This document shows positions 33,938 to 42,873 of a stretch of 64,000 nt of DNA, piece by piece; positions within the stretch are counted from its first letter, which is position 1; each line of letters opens with the position of its first letter. Under the pieces are notes generated by a model. The model ran no database searches and was not told where the DNA came from. It was given only the letters and a program-made list of their open reading frames with translations. The DNA comes from Bacillus sp. F19 (GTDB lineage Bacteria; Bacillota; Bacilli; Bacillales; Bacillaceae): the NCBI GenBank assembly GCA_023823795.1, contig CP085710.1, forward strand, positions 1,762,001 to 1,826,000, written 5' to 3'. The translations under genes and the position numbers were made by a program.

Positions 33938-35089
33938 CTACCTTAATGATGACAGATACTTTTCCATACGATTCAATGCCTGCTCAAGCTGTTCATAGCT
34001 GCAGGCATAGGAAATCCGGATAAATCCTTCCCCGTATTTTGAAAAGGCGGTTCCAGGAACAACCGCAACTCCTCCATCTTTTGCCAAAGAATAAGCAAAA
34101 TCAAACGAAGAAACATTGAATTGCTTGATGCTCGGAAAGATATAAAAGGAACCATCGGGTTTAACGGTTTGCAGACCCATGCTTACCAATCGTTCATACA
34201 CATAATTCATCCGTTTTTCGTACTCCTCATTCATTGGAACAGCATCATTAATCCCATCAGTAAGTGCTTGATATGCCGCTTTTTGAGAAATAGAAGAAGC
34301 GCAGGAGACATTATACTGATGTACTTTTAAAACATGCTTTGCAATAACAGCAGGAGCATATAACAGACCGATTCTAAACCCTGTCATACTGTGGGATTTG
34401 GATAATCCATTGATGACGATGGTCTGTTCGGGCAAGAATTTGGCAATTGAATGATGCTTCCCGTTAAAAACAAGCTCACTGTAGATTTCATCCGAAAGAA
34501 CAAAGATATCCCTGCCCCTGATGACATCGGCTATTTTCTTCAGCTCATCCTCGTGCAAAGTCACACCCGTTGGATTGGAAGGATAAGGAAGGACAATGCA
34601 GCGGGTATTTTCCGTTATTTTCAGTTTGATTAGTTCAGCCGTTAACCTGAAATCATGGTCAGCAGTATCAACATGAACAGGTACTGCTCCGCAAAGGGAA
34701 ATAATCGGTTCATACCCAGGGTAAACAGGGCCCGGCAGGATTACTTCACTGCCTTCTTCAAGGATTGCCCTGAAGGAAATATCTATGGCCTGGCTGGCCC
34801 CGGACGTCACGATAATTTCATTATCCGGATCATAAACTAAATCATATTTCACTTTAATAAAGTCAGCAGCTGCCTTCCTGAGTTCTAAATACCCCGCATT
34901 GTGAGTATAGGTCGTGAAATTTTCATCTATTGCTTGAATTGCTGCTTCTTTTACATGAGCAGGGGTGAAAAAATCAGGCTGTCCGATTGTAAGCGAGATT
35001 GTGTCCTCAAATTCAGAAACCATATTGAAAAACTGCCGTATCCCCGAAATTTGAATATTCTTCACGTTTTTATTAATGAGATGTTCCAT
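33938..35089 (-). CDS. patA: Aminotransferase A
   Basis: 383 residues, fold type I PLP enzyme. SGASQAIDI is the phosphate-cradle loop, YPSNPTGVTL the substrate loop, LSDEIYSELVF the Asp that pairs with the pyridine N. The Schiff-base Lys is in NGLSKSHSMTGFRIG, and RISYACS carries the carboxylate Arg. It matches B. subtilis PatA, which acts on lysine, acetyl-diaminopimelate or related substrates. The start at 35089 (MEHLINKNVK) has AAAGGATG upstream; the frame is open to 35134. Confidence 0.88.
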   Translation of the reverse strand: MEHLINKNVKNIQISGIRQFFNMVSEFEDTISLTIGQPDFFTPAHVKEAAIQAIDENFTTYTHNAGYLELRKAAADFIKVKYDLVYDPDNEIIVTSGASQAIDISFRAILEEGSEVILPGPVYPGYEPIISLCGAVPVHVDTADHDFRLTAELIKLKITENTRCIVLPYPSNPTGVTLHEDELKKIADVIRGRDIFVLSDEIYSELVFNGKHHSIAKFLPEQTIVINGLSKSHSMTGFRIGLLYAPAVIAKHVLKVHQYNVSCASSISQKAAYQALTDGINDAVPMNEEYEKRMNYVYERLVSMGLQTVKPDGSFYIFPSIKQFNVSSFDFAYSLAKDGGVAVVPGTAFSKYGEGFIRISYACSYEQLEQALNRMEKYLSSLR

Positions 35090-35235
35090 CTTGTTCATCC
35101 TTTTTATATGTAGTTCTTTTACCATCATACACAATTATTCCGCGTATATCATCCTTTCTTTATGTGTTTAGGAACATAGATTAGGGGGAATGGAAGAAGA
35201 ATAAAATTCATAGCAAACAGAAAAGATGTGACATA

Positions 35236-36207
35236 ATGATACGTACACTTGCCGTTCAATCAACTGGAGCAGTCATTTATGACCTGCCGCTAAAAGAATT
35301 AAAAAATCCCGACATCAAATGGTATTGGGTGGACTTTCAGGATCCGACAGCAGAAGAGACGAAGCTGTTAAGCAAGTTTTTTAAATTTCACCCGCTTGCC
35401 ATTGAAGACTGTGTGGAATTTGTTCAGAGACCAAAAATAGATACATATGATACCTGCCTATTTGTTGTCATGCATTCGATTCAGCAAAAAACATTAGAAG
35501 CTGAAGAGCTGGATCTTTTTGTAGCAAAAAATTACGCTGTAACCTTTCATAAAAGATCGATTCGTGATTTAAATAATATTTGGTTCAAACTAAAAAAAGA
35601 CTCTCTTCTTCAGGAAGGCGGGCCATCACTCTTAATGCATCAGCTGATGGATCAGCTTGTGGATGAATATTTTCCGCCTGTTTACAAGCTTGAAGATCAT
35701 TTAAACGAGATAGAGGAGAACACAAAAGACTTGACTATCAGTGAATTAATGGAAGGCGTTTTTGATATCCGAACAGATTTGTACATGCTGAGAAGAACAA
35801 TCATTCCAATGCGCGATTTATTGTACCGCATCATCAGCTCAAGCAGCTTAAAGGCCTATATAAAAGATGAAATCTACTTTCAGGACATATATGATCACCT
35901 TTTGAAACTAGTCGAAATGATTGATGCCAACCGTGAGCTCAGTGCGGATATTCGCGACAGTTATCTATCAATCAGCTCTGACAGAATGAACAGAGTCATG
36001 ATGACGCTGACCGTGATTTCGTCCATTTTTCTCCCCCTCACATTTATTGCAGGGCTCTATGGCATGAATTTTCAATATATGCCGGAGCTGACCGGAAAAT
36101 ATAATTACTTTATTGTTGTCGCCATTATGGTATTCATTGCAGCCGGCATGATTTACTTCTTTGCAAAAATGGGCTGGTTCAGGTATCACAAGGGCACTAA
36201 ACTATAA
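35236..36207 (+). CDS. CorA family Mg2+ transporter
   Basis: 323 residues. A long soluble N-terminal domain (1-255) with coiled helices (LEDHLNEIEENTKDLTISEL) is followed by two C-terminal TM helices. The YGMNF signature ends the first one (FIAGLYGMNFQYMPEL). CorA pentamers carry Mg2+ and sometimes Co2+ or Ni2+ across the plasma membrane. GATGTGAC precedes the ATG; the ribosome site is weak. No M-box riboswitch was seen. Confidence 0.88.
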   Translation: MIRTLAVQSTGAVIYDLPLKELKNPDIKWYWVDFQDPTAEETKLLSKFFKFHPLAIEDCVEFVQRPKIDTYDTCLFVVMHSIQQKTLEAEELDLFVAKNYAVTFHKRSIRDLNNIWFKLKKDSLLQEGGPSLLMHQLMDQLVDEYFPPVYKLEDHLNEIEENTKDLTISELMEGVFDIRTDLYMLRRTIIPMRDLLYRIISSSSLKAYIKDEIYFQDIYDHLLKLVEMIDANRELSADIRDSYLSISSDRMNRVMMTLTVISSIFLPLTFIAGLYGMNFQYMPELTGKYNYFIVVAIMVFIAAGMIYFFAKMGWFRYHKGTKL

Positions 36208-36278
36208 AGCAGCCGTCATAATTTTAAGATCGTAAACGAATTCTTTCCTATAGAATACAAAGCAACCGGAGTGATCCC

Positions 36279-36479
36279 ATGCAAATTGATGAAACCCTGC
36301 TGACAGATGAGGAAAAACAGATTGTGAAAAAATTGAACCAGGAGATGTTCTATGCCGTATCCTATGAACATCTTACCTTTTATAAAAATGAAATCAATTC
36401 GATTCTGAATCAAGCATCAAGAAGAAATTCGTTTCTGACGAAAATGAAGGAAAGAATGAATGAACCAAGCTGCCTCTAA
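36279..36479 (+). CDS. Small soluble protein, unknown
   Basis: 66 residues: MQIDETLLTDEEKQIVKKLN, QEMFYAVSYEHLTFYKNEIN. Helical and charged. CCGGAGTGATCCC precedes ATG 36279. I do not recognise the family. The terminator (GCTGCCT/GGCAG then T9) overlaps the stop codon region at 36468-36492. Confidence 0.55.
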   Translation: MQIDETLLTDEEKQIVKKLNQEMFYAVSYEHLTFYKNEINSILNQASRRNSFLTKMKERMNEPSCL

Positions 36480-36492
36480 GGCAGTTTTTTTT
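36468..36492 (+). terminator. Terminator overlapping a stop codon
   Basis: GCTGCCTC pairs with AGGCAGT around TA, followed by nine or ten T. Confidence 0.85.
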
Positions 36493-36546
36493 TTAGAAAA
36501 GATCAGGTCAACATAGTATAATAAAGGAAATGAATCAAAAGGCGGG

Positions 36547-37107
36547 ATGAGCGTGAAGAGAATTGCTGTAATCGGCCAATCTGGAGAAATTCCCGAAGAC
36601 ATTCAATTAATAAGTGAAGAGGTTGGAGCAGAAATTGCATTGAGAAATGCAGTGCTGCTGACTGGCGGCGGCAGCGGCGTGATGGAAGCAGCATCGAAAG
36701 GGGCAAAAGATGCAGGCGGACTTGTTATCGGCATTCTTGCAGGAGATGAAACACACGTTGCCAATGACTATCTGGATGTTCCGATCACAACCGGCTTGTC
36801 CTTTGATTACCGAAGCTTAATATTAATTCATTCGTCAGACGCCATCATAATGATTCGGGGCGGAAACGGAACGCTTGGAGAACTGTCAGCCGCATATATG
36901 AACAAAAAGCCTGTTGTCGTCATCGAAACATCCGGCGGATGGGCGGCCAAAGTAAAAGAAGTGGCCTTTGAAGGCGCCTATCTTGATGAGAGAAGAACCG
37001 TAGAAATTCACTATGCAAACACCGCAAAAATGGCTGTAGACAGAGCATTCTTGCGAATTGAACATCCTCTAGATGAAGGGAAGAATACCGGAATCATCGG
37101 AGATTAA
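36547..37107 (+). CDS. TIGR00725/SLOG family nucleotide-binding protein
   Basis: 186 residues with a Rossmann-like SLOG fold. IAVIGQSGEIP begins strand 1, LLTGGGSGVMEAASKGA is the phosphate-binding turn and IMIRGGNGTLGELSAAY takes the place of PGGxGTxxE in LOG cytokinin-activating enzymes. It belongs to the TIGR00725 group of LOG-like proteins, whose function is not known. GGCGGGATG region gives a moderate ribosome site. A terminator follows. Confidence 0.78.
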   Translation: MSVKRIAVIGQSGEIPEDIQLISEEVGAEIALRNAVLLTGGGSGVMEAASKGAKDAGGLVIGILAGDETHVANDYLDVPITTGLSFDYRSLILIHSSDAIIMIRGGNGTLGELSAAYMNKKPVVVIETSGGWAAKVKEVAFEGAYLDERRTVEIHYANTAKMAVDRAFLRIEHPLDEGKNTGIIGD

Positions 37108-37138
37108 AAAATCAGACCCGTGTGGTCTGATTTTTTGT
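37107..37138 (+). terminator. Terminator after the SLOG gene
   Basis: AAAAAATCAGACC pairs with GGTCTGATTTTTT around CGTGT. Confidence 0.9.
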
Positions 37139-38005
37139 ATTCCGCTTTTCTCATTGCCCAGCTCCACCTCCTAGACCCCCGGCCAGAACAAATTCCCTCA
37201 GGAAAGTCAAACCCGGACTTTTCGGATGAATTCTTATCTGTCTGTCGGGTCTAAACGAGTGGTCTGTTTTTCATGATGTCTAGCTCCACCGCCCAGCTCC
37301 TCGGCCAGAACGGCTCCGCCAGTAAAGGCAAAAAGCGCCTTTTCTGTCGGATCCTTATCTGTCTTTCGGAGCTAAACGGGCGTTTCCGCTTTTCACATTG
37401 TCCAGCTCCACCTCCTAGCCCCTCGGCCAGAACGAAATCCCTCAGGAAAGTCAAACCCGGACTTTTCAGGTGAATTCTTATCTGTCTGTCGGGTCTAAAC
37501 GAGTGGTCTGTTTTTCATGATGTCTAGCTCCACCGCCCAACTCCTCGGCCAGAACGGCTCCGCCAGTAAAGGCAAAAAGCGCCTTTTCTGTCGGATCCTT
37601 ATCTGTCTTTCGGAGCTAAACGGGCGTTTCCGCTTTTCACATTGTCCAGCTCCACCTCCTAGCCCCTCGGCCAGAACGAAATCCCTCAGGAAAGTCAAAC
37701 CCGGGCTTTTCGGGTGAATTCTTATCTGTCTGTCGGGTCTAAACGAGTGATCTGTTTTTCATGATGTCTAGCTCCACCGCCCAACTCCTCGGCCAGAACG
37801 GATCCGCCAGTAAAGGCAAAAAGCGCTTTTTTGTCGGATCCTTATCTGTCTGCCTGCGCTAAACGGGCGTTTCCGCTTTTCTAATTGTCCAGCTCCACCG
37901 CCCAACTCCTCGGCCAGAACGGATCCGCCAGCAAAGGCAAAAAGCGCCTTTTCTGTCGGATCCTTATCTGTCTTTCGGAGCTAAACGGGCGTTTCCGCTT
38001 TTCTT
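37139..38005. repeat. 122-bp repeat array with 244-bp higher-order unit
   Basis: Seven copies of GGCCAGAAC at about 122-bp steps (near 37180, 37303, 37425, 37547, 37669, 37791 and 37913) mark the monomers. Each has TCCGCTTTTC or TCTGTTTTTC, then TGTCCAGCTCCACC, CCTCGGCCAGAAC and TTATCTGTCT. Two variants alternate: one carries AAGTCAAACCCGGACTTTTC, the other AAGGCAAAAAGCGCCTTTT, both able to form hairpins. Together they make a 244-bp unit seen in near-identical copies. Matching 66-residue ORFs on both strands are by-products. Dispersed copies lie at 38.5 and 41.3-41.6 kb. Confidence 0.92.
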
Positions 38006-38007
38006 TG

Positions 38008-38373
38008 TTAACGGCAAGAGAATGAAGCAATTCGCTGAGTATCTATGCCGAAGTAGACCCATCTGAATTGGCGTGGTCTCCATCTGTATCCTGCAACAGA
38101 TGTTCTGCCTACAAAGGTTGGGTAAAACCAAAAACTTCTGCCGTTGTTCAGCCAAACGTACGTATACCTGAACAAACAGCCCCTGATGGCTCCTGGATCA
38201 ACAGCATACAGGGAAGGTGATTGCTGGGGAATATAACTTGGCGGCGGTCCTGTTGGTCCCTGTCCCTGTCCTCCTCCAAATCCAGGCGGGGGTCCTGGCG
38301 GCATTCCGCCTCTTGGTCCAAATCCTCCGCCTGCCATTCCGCTGAAAACTTGACGATCATATGGATAATACAT
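38008..38373 (-). CDS. Gly/Pro-rich protein with conserved C-terminal domain
   Basis: 121 residues from ATG 38373 (GGAGAGG 9 nt upstream; GTG 38379 is closer). A Gly/Pro-rich first half (GPRGGMPPGPPPGFGGGQGQ) is followed by a compact domain CLFRYTYVWLNNGRSFWFYP, TFVGRTSVAGYRWRPRQFRW, VYFGIDTQRIASFSC. This domain is common in bacilli next to a collagen-like head and is of unknown role; a spore-surface place is possible. Its 3' end abuts the repeat array. Confidence 0.65.
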   Translation of the reverse strand: MYYPYDRQVFSGMAGGGFGPRGGMPPGPPPGFGGGQGQGPTGPPPSYIPQQSPSLYAVDPGAIRGCLFRYTYVWLNNGRSFWFYPTFVGRTSVAGYRWRPRQFRWVYFGIDTQRIASFSCR

Positions 38374-38486
38374 ATTCACATTCCTCTCCTCATTAGCCTA
38401 CACAAACACAATATGCATGAATGTATGAGGGAGTGATTGTGTAATTTCACAAGAAATAATTGGGGACCTTACAATTAATCTCTAAA

Positions 38487-38522
38487 AAAACCCTTCAATG
38501 TTTGATTCATTGAAGGGTTTTT
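38487..38522. terminator. Strong orphan hairpin
   Basis: AAACCCTTCAATG (38488-38500) pairs with CATTGAAGGGTTT (38508-38520), T-run after. It is probably bidirectional, between two minus-strand genes. Confidence 0.7.
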
Positions 38523-38528
38523 ATTTTC

Positions 38529-38610
38529 CTATTGTCCAGCTCCATCGCCCAACACCTCGGCCAGAACGGATCTGCCAGCAGGAGCTAACCGGGCGATTCC
38601 GCTTTTCCTA
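38529..38610. repeat. Dispersed copy of the 122-bp repeat
   Basis: ATTGTCCAGCTCCATCGCCC, then CCTCGGCCAGAACGGATC and a truncated end GGGCGATTCCGCTTTTCC. One shortened monomer. Confidence 0.8.
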
Positions 38611-38868
38611 ATACCCGAAATCCCAATCCATCTGTGCCTGCCAGACGGTAAATTGAATTTCGGAGCATTTGATTTCCAGGTCATTTATTTTATAGCTGCA
38701 TGTACCGCAGCCTGATTGCTTTTTTAGTTCTGCATATTTTTCTTCAGGTACATCCTCTAAGATTGTTATTTCTTGATTATGATGAAACAATAAAACGGTT
38801 CCCACCGAAAAAACACCTTCTTTTAAATTGATAGAACGAGCTTGAAAACACAGGTTGTATTTTACCAT
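38608..38868 (-). CDS. Small protein with GCGTC motif, unknown
   Basis: 86 residues. The middle has VLLFHHNQEITILEDVPEEK and the end KKQSGCGTCSYKINDLEIKC, giving a pair of close cysteines and a third. No signal peptide. I do not recognise the family, and no clear ribosome site precedes ATG 38868. The stop lies at the edge of a repeat copy. Confidence 0.45.
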   Translation of the reverse strand: MVKYNLCFQARSINLKEGVFSVGTVLLFHHNQEITILEDVPEEKYAELKKQSGCGTCSYKINDLEIKCSEIQFTVWQAQMDWDFGY

Positions 38869-38961
38869 GTTTACGGCCGTGTTCTAACAAATATAAGAAG
38901 ATGTCATAAAATCGCCCAAATCGAAATCGTTTACAGGAAATTTACAGTTGTTTTTTTCATC

Positions 38962-39297
38962 TTATAGTTGAATCGATTGATGCGTATTGCTCTGTAACAA
39001 GTGAATAGATTTTTTTATAAAAAATGGTTTGGCAGTAATACCGGTACTGAAGGATAGAGATTTGTAGTCTGCTTCTTTTGCAGTTTCTTCAAGTACCTGA
39101 AGAAGAGAAATAAAAATATTTGATATTTCCTGCTGATTTCCATGCAGGGCAAAAGGAAATCCCGTAAAAAGGGGATGATATAAATTAGACGCGCTGGATA
39201 ATTCCTCGAGAATCTGCTTGTGAAACTGCCGGTGTACCTAAGCTGATGCATTAGACTAGTTTGACCATTTTAGCAATGATTTTACTTTGTGATCCAT
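38962..39297 (-). pseudogene. Gene-like frame with two in-frame TAG stops
   Basis: Minus frame from ATG 39297: MDHKVKSLLKWSN, TAG, SNASA, TAG, then 91 open codons VHRQFHKQILEELSSASNLY, HPLFTGFPFALHGNQQEISN, IFISLLQVLEETAKEADYKS to SIQL and TAA. The composition is protein-like and unlike the shadow ORF in another frame (39015-39251). Both stops could be CAG or CAA mutated to TAG. No ribosome site is evident, and I do not recognise the family. Confidence 0.45.
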
Positions 39298-39413
39298 GTT
39301 TTAAAAGACAGGGAAAGAAAAGATTATGAATGTTTATTATAATCCTTTCAATTTTTTATTATATCCTGTAAAATAAAGTGTTTGAAAAATATTTCCTTTA
39401 TGGGGGAAACTAA

Positions 39414-40661
39414 GTGTTATCTATTATCAAACCTCTGCTTGTTAACATTACGATATTATTTTCACTGACCTTTAACGCAAACCTTTTTTTCCCTTTTAAT
39501 ACAAAGCTGAAGGCATCTGTAAAACAAAGGGTCATATACGGATTGATCAGTGCTTTTGGGGCCTTGCTCTGTATGGCCTATCCCATAGAAACGCTTGGAG
39601 AGACTTATTTTGATTTAAGAATGGTCTTTGTCCTGATTACAACCCTTTATTCAGGCTGGATTTCAGGTGGAATTGTCCTTATTGTAACATGTCTTGCAAG
39701 ATATTTGATCGGGGGAGATTTCTACCTGATCGGCATCATTGTCACTCTGACAGCCTTTTTAATGGGGCTCTTGTTCAGAAAGTATTTTTTCCAGTCAGAA
39801 TTGAAATACATAAGCGGGACGATTGTAGTTGGTGTCTATTTTCTTTTCTATATTTCAATCATCTATACGTATATTAACTTTCTGGAATTTCAATTTTATT
39901 TAGTCTACTTTTTGGCGTTTTATCTTTCCTGCTTGTCTATGATTTTTATCATTGAAAGTTTGATTAAAACCAATAAGCAATTCGATGAAATGGTTTATGT
40001 GGATAAACTGACGACAATTGGCCAGATGGCAGCTGCCATTGCTCATGAAATCAGAAATCCAATCACAACGGTCAGAGGATTCATTCAATATATCCAGCAG
40101 GATACAAAGGATGATAATTTAAAGAAATTTTCTCCCTTAATTCTGGATGAATTAGACCGGACCAATAAAATCATCACGGACTATTTACAGCTTGCAAAAC
40201 CGCATCATCATGCATTGACAAAAATAGAAATCGATCGTGTTTTAGAAGACATTATTCAGCTTTTAAAACCGCTTGGATCTTATTCAAATGTAACTTTTTC
40301 TTATCAAAGCGAAGAAAAAAGCTCTGTATACGGCGATATTGCACTTTTGAAGCAATCTTTAATGAATGTGATTAAAAATGGAATTGAAGCCATGGAACAT
40401 GGCGGCGAGATTCAAATTACGAAAAAAACAAATTATATGAACGGTACAGTGATCATTGTCGTTAAAGATACAGGAAAAGGCATGACAGAAGAAGAGCTGC
40501 AGCATTTAGGCCTTCCATTTTATACGACAAAATCAAAAGGCACAGGCCTGGGTTCCATGATTACGAATCGGCTCATCCGTGAAATGAAGGGCACGGTAGA
40601 ATATGAAAGCGAGTTTGGAAAAGGAACAACTGTGACAATCAGCCTTCATTTGTTCCAATAA
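39414..40661 (+). CDS. KinB-like membrane sensor histidine kinase
   Basis: 415 residues. Five to six TM helices in the first 190 residues resemble the 5TM-LYT sensor (VFVLITTLYSGWISGGIVLI). HisKA follows with AAAIAHEIRNPITTVRGFIQ. The HATPase has the N box MNVIKNGIEAMEHG, G1 VKDTGKGMTEEEL and a G2 of the GTGLGSM type. The layout matches KinB, a membrane sporulation kinase that phosphorylates Spo0F. No response regulator is adjacent, as for kinB. GTG 39414 has GGGGGAAAC upstream. Confidence 0.75.
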   Translation: MLSIIKPLLVNITILFSLTFNANLFFPFNTKLKASVKQRVIYGLISAFGALLCMAYPIETLGETYFDLRMVFVLITTLYSGWISGGIVLIVTCLARYLIGGDFYLIGIIVTLTAFLMGLLFRKYFFQSELKYISGTIVVGVYFLFYISIIYTYINFLEFQFYLVYFLAFYLSCLSMIFIIESLIKTNKQFDEMVYVDKLTTIGQMAAAIAHEIRNPITTVRGFIQYIQQDTKDDNLKKFSPLILDELDRTNKIITDYLQLAKPHHHALTKIEIDRVLEDIIQLLKPLGSYSNVTFSYQSEEKSSVYGDIALLKQSLMNVIKNGIEAMEHGGEIQITKKTNYMNGTVIIVVKDTGKGMTEEELQHLGLPFYTTKSKGTGLGSMITNRLIREMKGTVEYESEFGKGTTVTISLHLFQ

Positions 40662-40711
40662 GAAGGAGAAACGTACGTTCGCGGAGAAGTGAGCATCAGG
40701 GGGGGATATTT

Positions 40712-41197
40712 ATGAGAACAATTGAAGAAATGAAAAATCATTATAAAAACTTTGATTCCTGGGTGCTGTCGTTAAAACAGCTGAGTCATGAAGAATGGCT
40801 TCATCCTATTGATGATGGGAAATGGTCTTCTGCAGAAATCATCTCTCATATCATTGCCTGGGACAGGTTTACGTTAGATCAGAGACTTGGAAAGCTTATG
40901 GGAAATGACGTACTGGATCCTTTTCCTGATTTTCAAAGTATAAATGATCGGGCAGCGGAATATGCAAAAAGCGGTGTGACTAAGGATGAGCTGATTGATG
41001 AATTTATTCAGGTTCGCTCTGCTGCAGTTGAGGGCTTTCTTACATTTGAAGAGGAAGTACATCAGTTTCACTTTAAAATTGGGAATCATCCATTTACAAT
41101 TGCAAGCTATATGGATGATTTTATAGGACATGATCTCCACCATAAAGCTCAAATTGATGCCTTCCTCGCAAAAAACGAAAGCAGCGGGATTGCATGA
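40712..41197 (+). CDS. DinB-like metal-dependent protein
   Basis: 161 residues, four-helix bundle of the DinB/YfiT superfamily. Candidate metal His are in EIISHIIAWDRF and the paired HDLHHKAQIDAF. Members include thiol transferases for bacillithiol and others of unknown role. CAGGGGGG precedes the ATG. Its stop TGA overlaps the ATG of a tiny membrane protein (ATGA). Confidence 0.75.
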   Translation: MRTIEEMKNHYKNFDSWVLSLKQLSHEEWLHPIDDGKWSSAEIISHIIAWDRFTLDQRLGKLMGNDVLDPFPDFQSINDRAAEYAKSGVTKDELIDEFIQVRSAAVEGFLTFEEEVHQFHFKIGNHPFTIASYMDDFIGHDLHHKAQIDAFLAKNESSGIA

Positions 41198-41283
41198 CCG
41201 ATTTTCTGATCCAGGCACTTGCTGCTGCCGGTGCGATTTTTTTGTTCAGTGCTGTTTTGATCTTTATAAAAGTGAAAAAATAA
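41194..41283 (+). CDS. 29-residue single-helix membrane peptide
   Basis: ATG 41194 overlaps the DinB stop (ATGA): MTDFLIQALAAAGAIFLFSA, VLIFIKVKK. One TM helix with a basic end. A strong terminator (41291-41317) follows directly, which closes the two-gene transcript and supports real translation by coupling. Unrecognised family; too short for usual gene finders. Confidence 0.55.
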   Translation: MTDFLIQALAAAGAIFLFSAVLIFIKVKK

Positions 41284-41290
41284 GCAGAAG

Positions 41291-41320
41291 AAAACCGCTC
41301 AATCGATGAGCGGTTTTCTT
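41291..41320 (+). terminator. Terminator
   Basis: AAAACCGCTC (41291-41300) pairs with GAGCGGTTTT (41308-41317). Confidence 0.9.
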
Positions 41321-41325
41321 GTATT

Positions 41326-41592
41326 CAGCGGACGATTCCGCTTTTCTATTTTCCAGCTCCGCTCCTAGCCCCTCGGCCAAAACAAATTCCCTCAGGAAAG
41401 TCAAACCCGGACTTATCGGGGGAATTCTTAACTGTCTGCCTGCGCTAACCAGGCGGTTCCGCTTTTCATTGTCCAGCTCCGCCTCCTAGCCCCTCGGCCA
41501 GAACAAATTCGCCCAAAAAGTCAAACCCGGACTTTTCGGGCGAATTTGTTCTGTCTGCCCGAGTCTTACCAGTCGGCTCCGCTTTTCTAAAT
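41326..41592. repeat. Two dispersed copies of the 122-bp repeat
   Basis: Two monomers with CCTCGGCCAAAACAAATTCC and CCTCGGCCAGAACAAATTCG, each with AAGTCAAACCCGGACTT. The second has a matching GAATTTGTTC arm, so it forms a long hairpin. They fill the gap between the 29-residue ORF and the purine permease gene. Confidence 0.85.
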
Positions 41593-42873
41593 TGTATGTG
41601 TAATGAAATTTGCAAGGAACAGTAACGCGATAACGTATAAAGGCAGCGCTACTTCTCTTGAACGCTTCATGACCATTTTTAAAATCGGGTAAGCAATAAA
41701 TCCAAAAGCCATTCCATCTACAATGCTGTAAGTGAGTGGAATGAGAGCGATAATCAGGAATGCTGGAAAGCTTTCCGTAAAATCTTTTAAATCGATGTTT
41801 TGGATATTCTGAATCATCAATCCGCCGATTAGAATTAGAATAGGCGCAATGGCACTGTCTGGAATCATTTTGATATAAGGCAAAAAGAACAATGAACTTA
41901 AAAACAGCAAACCGGTTGTTATCGCTGTTAAGCCTGTTCTGCCGCCTGCTGAAATTCCAGCCGCAGTTTCCACTGTACTGACAGTAGGACTTGTGCCGAA
42001 TAGCCCTGCGGTAATGGCAGATATCGCATTTGCCCGAAGCGAGCCTTTGTATCTGTCAGGTCTGTTAATCATGTTAACATGTCCGTGAACAAGTCCGATG
42101 TTTTCAAAAACGATGACCATCGTCAGTGAGAAAGTCGCTGTCCAAAAGGCCAGATCCGTTATTTTTTCAAAAGACATCGCGCCAAATACTTCAAAATATG
42201 CGCCGATTGAAAATTGAGATGCTGCACCCTGTGTGCTGTTATTAATTAACCCAAATCCGGCAGCGATGGCTGTACCAAGCAGAATGCTGATTAAGAAATT
42301 GCCTGGAATGTTTCGTGCAAATAAAGTAATCGTAATAAGCAAAGTGATCAGTGTGACAATCACATGGGGATCAGTAAAATCGCCCAATTTCACAAATGTC
42401 GTGTCGCTGCCTGTTACAATTCCGCCTTTTTGGAGACCAATAAATGTAAGGAAAATACCGATTCCAACAGTTATGGCTTCCTTCAGCGAATTTGGGATAG
42501 AAGCGCTGATAATGCCTGATAGCTTTGTAAACGCAACGATGGCGAAAAGAATGCCGGATACAAAGACAACTGCAAGTCCTTCCTGCCATGAAAGTCCCAT
42601 CGATCCGCAGATTGTGTACGTAAACAGTGCATTAACACCCATTCCGGGAACAAGAATGATGGGGGTATTTCCAATAAAACCCATCAAAATGCATCCTGCA
42701 AATGAAGTTAAGATGGTTGCAATGATTCCTGCTTCAATCGGTATACCGGCATCAGCGAGAATCGCTCCATTTACGACAACAATGTACACGATTGTAAAGA
42801 AGGAAACAATTCCTGCAAGCAGCTCTTTTTTGACAGTCGTGTCATGTTGCTTAAGCTGAAAGTACTTATGCAA
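41587..42873 (-). CDS. NCS2/AzgA-type purine permease
   Basis: 428 residues, about 12 to 14 TM helices. AzgA/PbuG-subfamily signatures: TVKKELLAGIVSFFTIVYIV, VPGMGVNALFTYTICGSMGL, FVFENIG-type IVFENIGLVHGHVNM and LFGTSPTVSTVETAAGISAG. It imports purine bases (hypoxanthine/guanine or adenine) by proton symport. I saw no purine riboswitch or PurR box upstream, only a small AATCGGC/GCCGATT hairpin near 42922-42940. TTG 42873 has AAGGAAGG upstream. The end touches repeat DNA. Confidence 0.85.
   Translation of the reverse strand: MHKYFQLKQHDTTVKKELLAGIVSFFTIVYIVVVNGAILADAGIPIEAGIIATILTSFAGCILMGFIGNTPIILVPGMGVNALFTYTICGSMGLSWQEGLAVVFVSGILFAIVAFTKLSGIISASIPNSLKEAITVGIGIFLTFIGLQKGGIVTGSDTTFVKLGDFTDPHVIVTLITLLITITLFARNIPGNFLISILLGTAIAAGFGLINNSTQGAASQFSIGAYFEVFGAMSFEKITDLAFWTATFSLTMVIVFENIGLVHGHVNMINRPDRYKGSLRANAISAITAGLFGTSPTVSTVETAAGISAGGRTGLTAITTGLLFLSSLFFLPYIKMIPDSAIAPILILIGGLMIQNIQNIDLKDFTESFPAFLIIALIPLTYSIVDGMAFGFIAYPILKMVMKRSREVALPLYVIALLFLANFITHTI

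Noticed and set aside
37251-37717. Pairs of identical 66-67-residue ORFs on both strands
   Set aside because: They are copies of the same repeat monomer 244 bp apart, not paralogous genes.
39015-39251. 78-residue minus-strand ORF
   Set aside because: Another frame over the same bases gives a far more protein-like peptide (the amber-interrupted frame 38962-39297).
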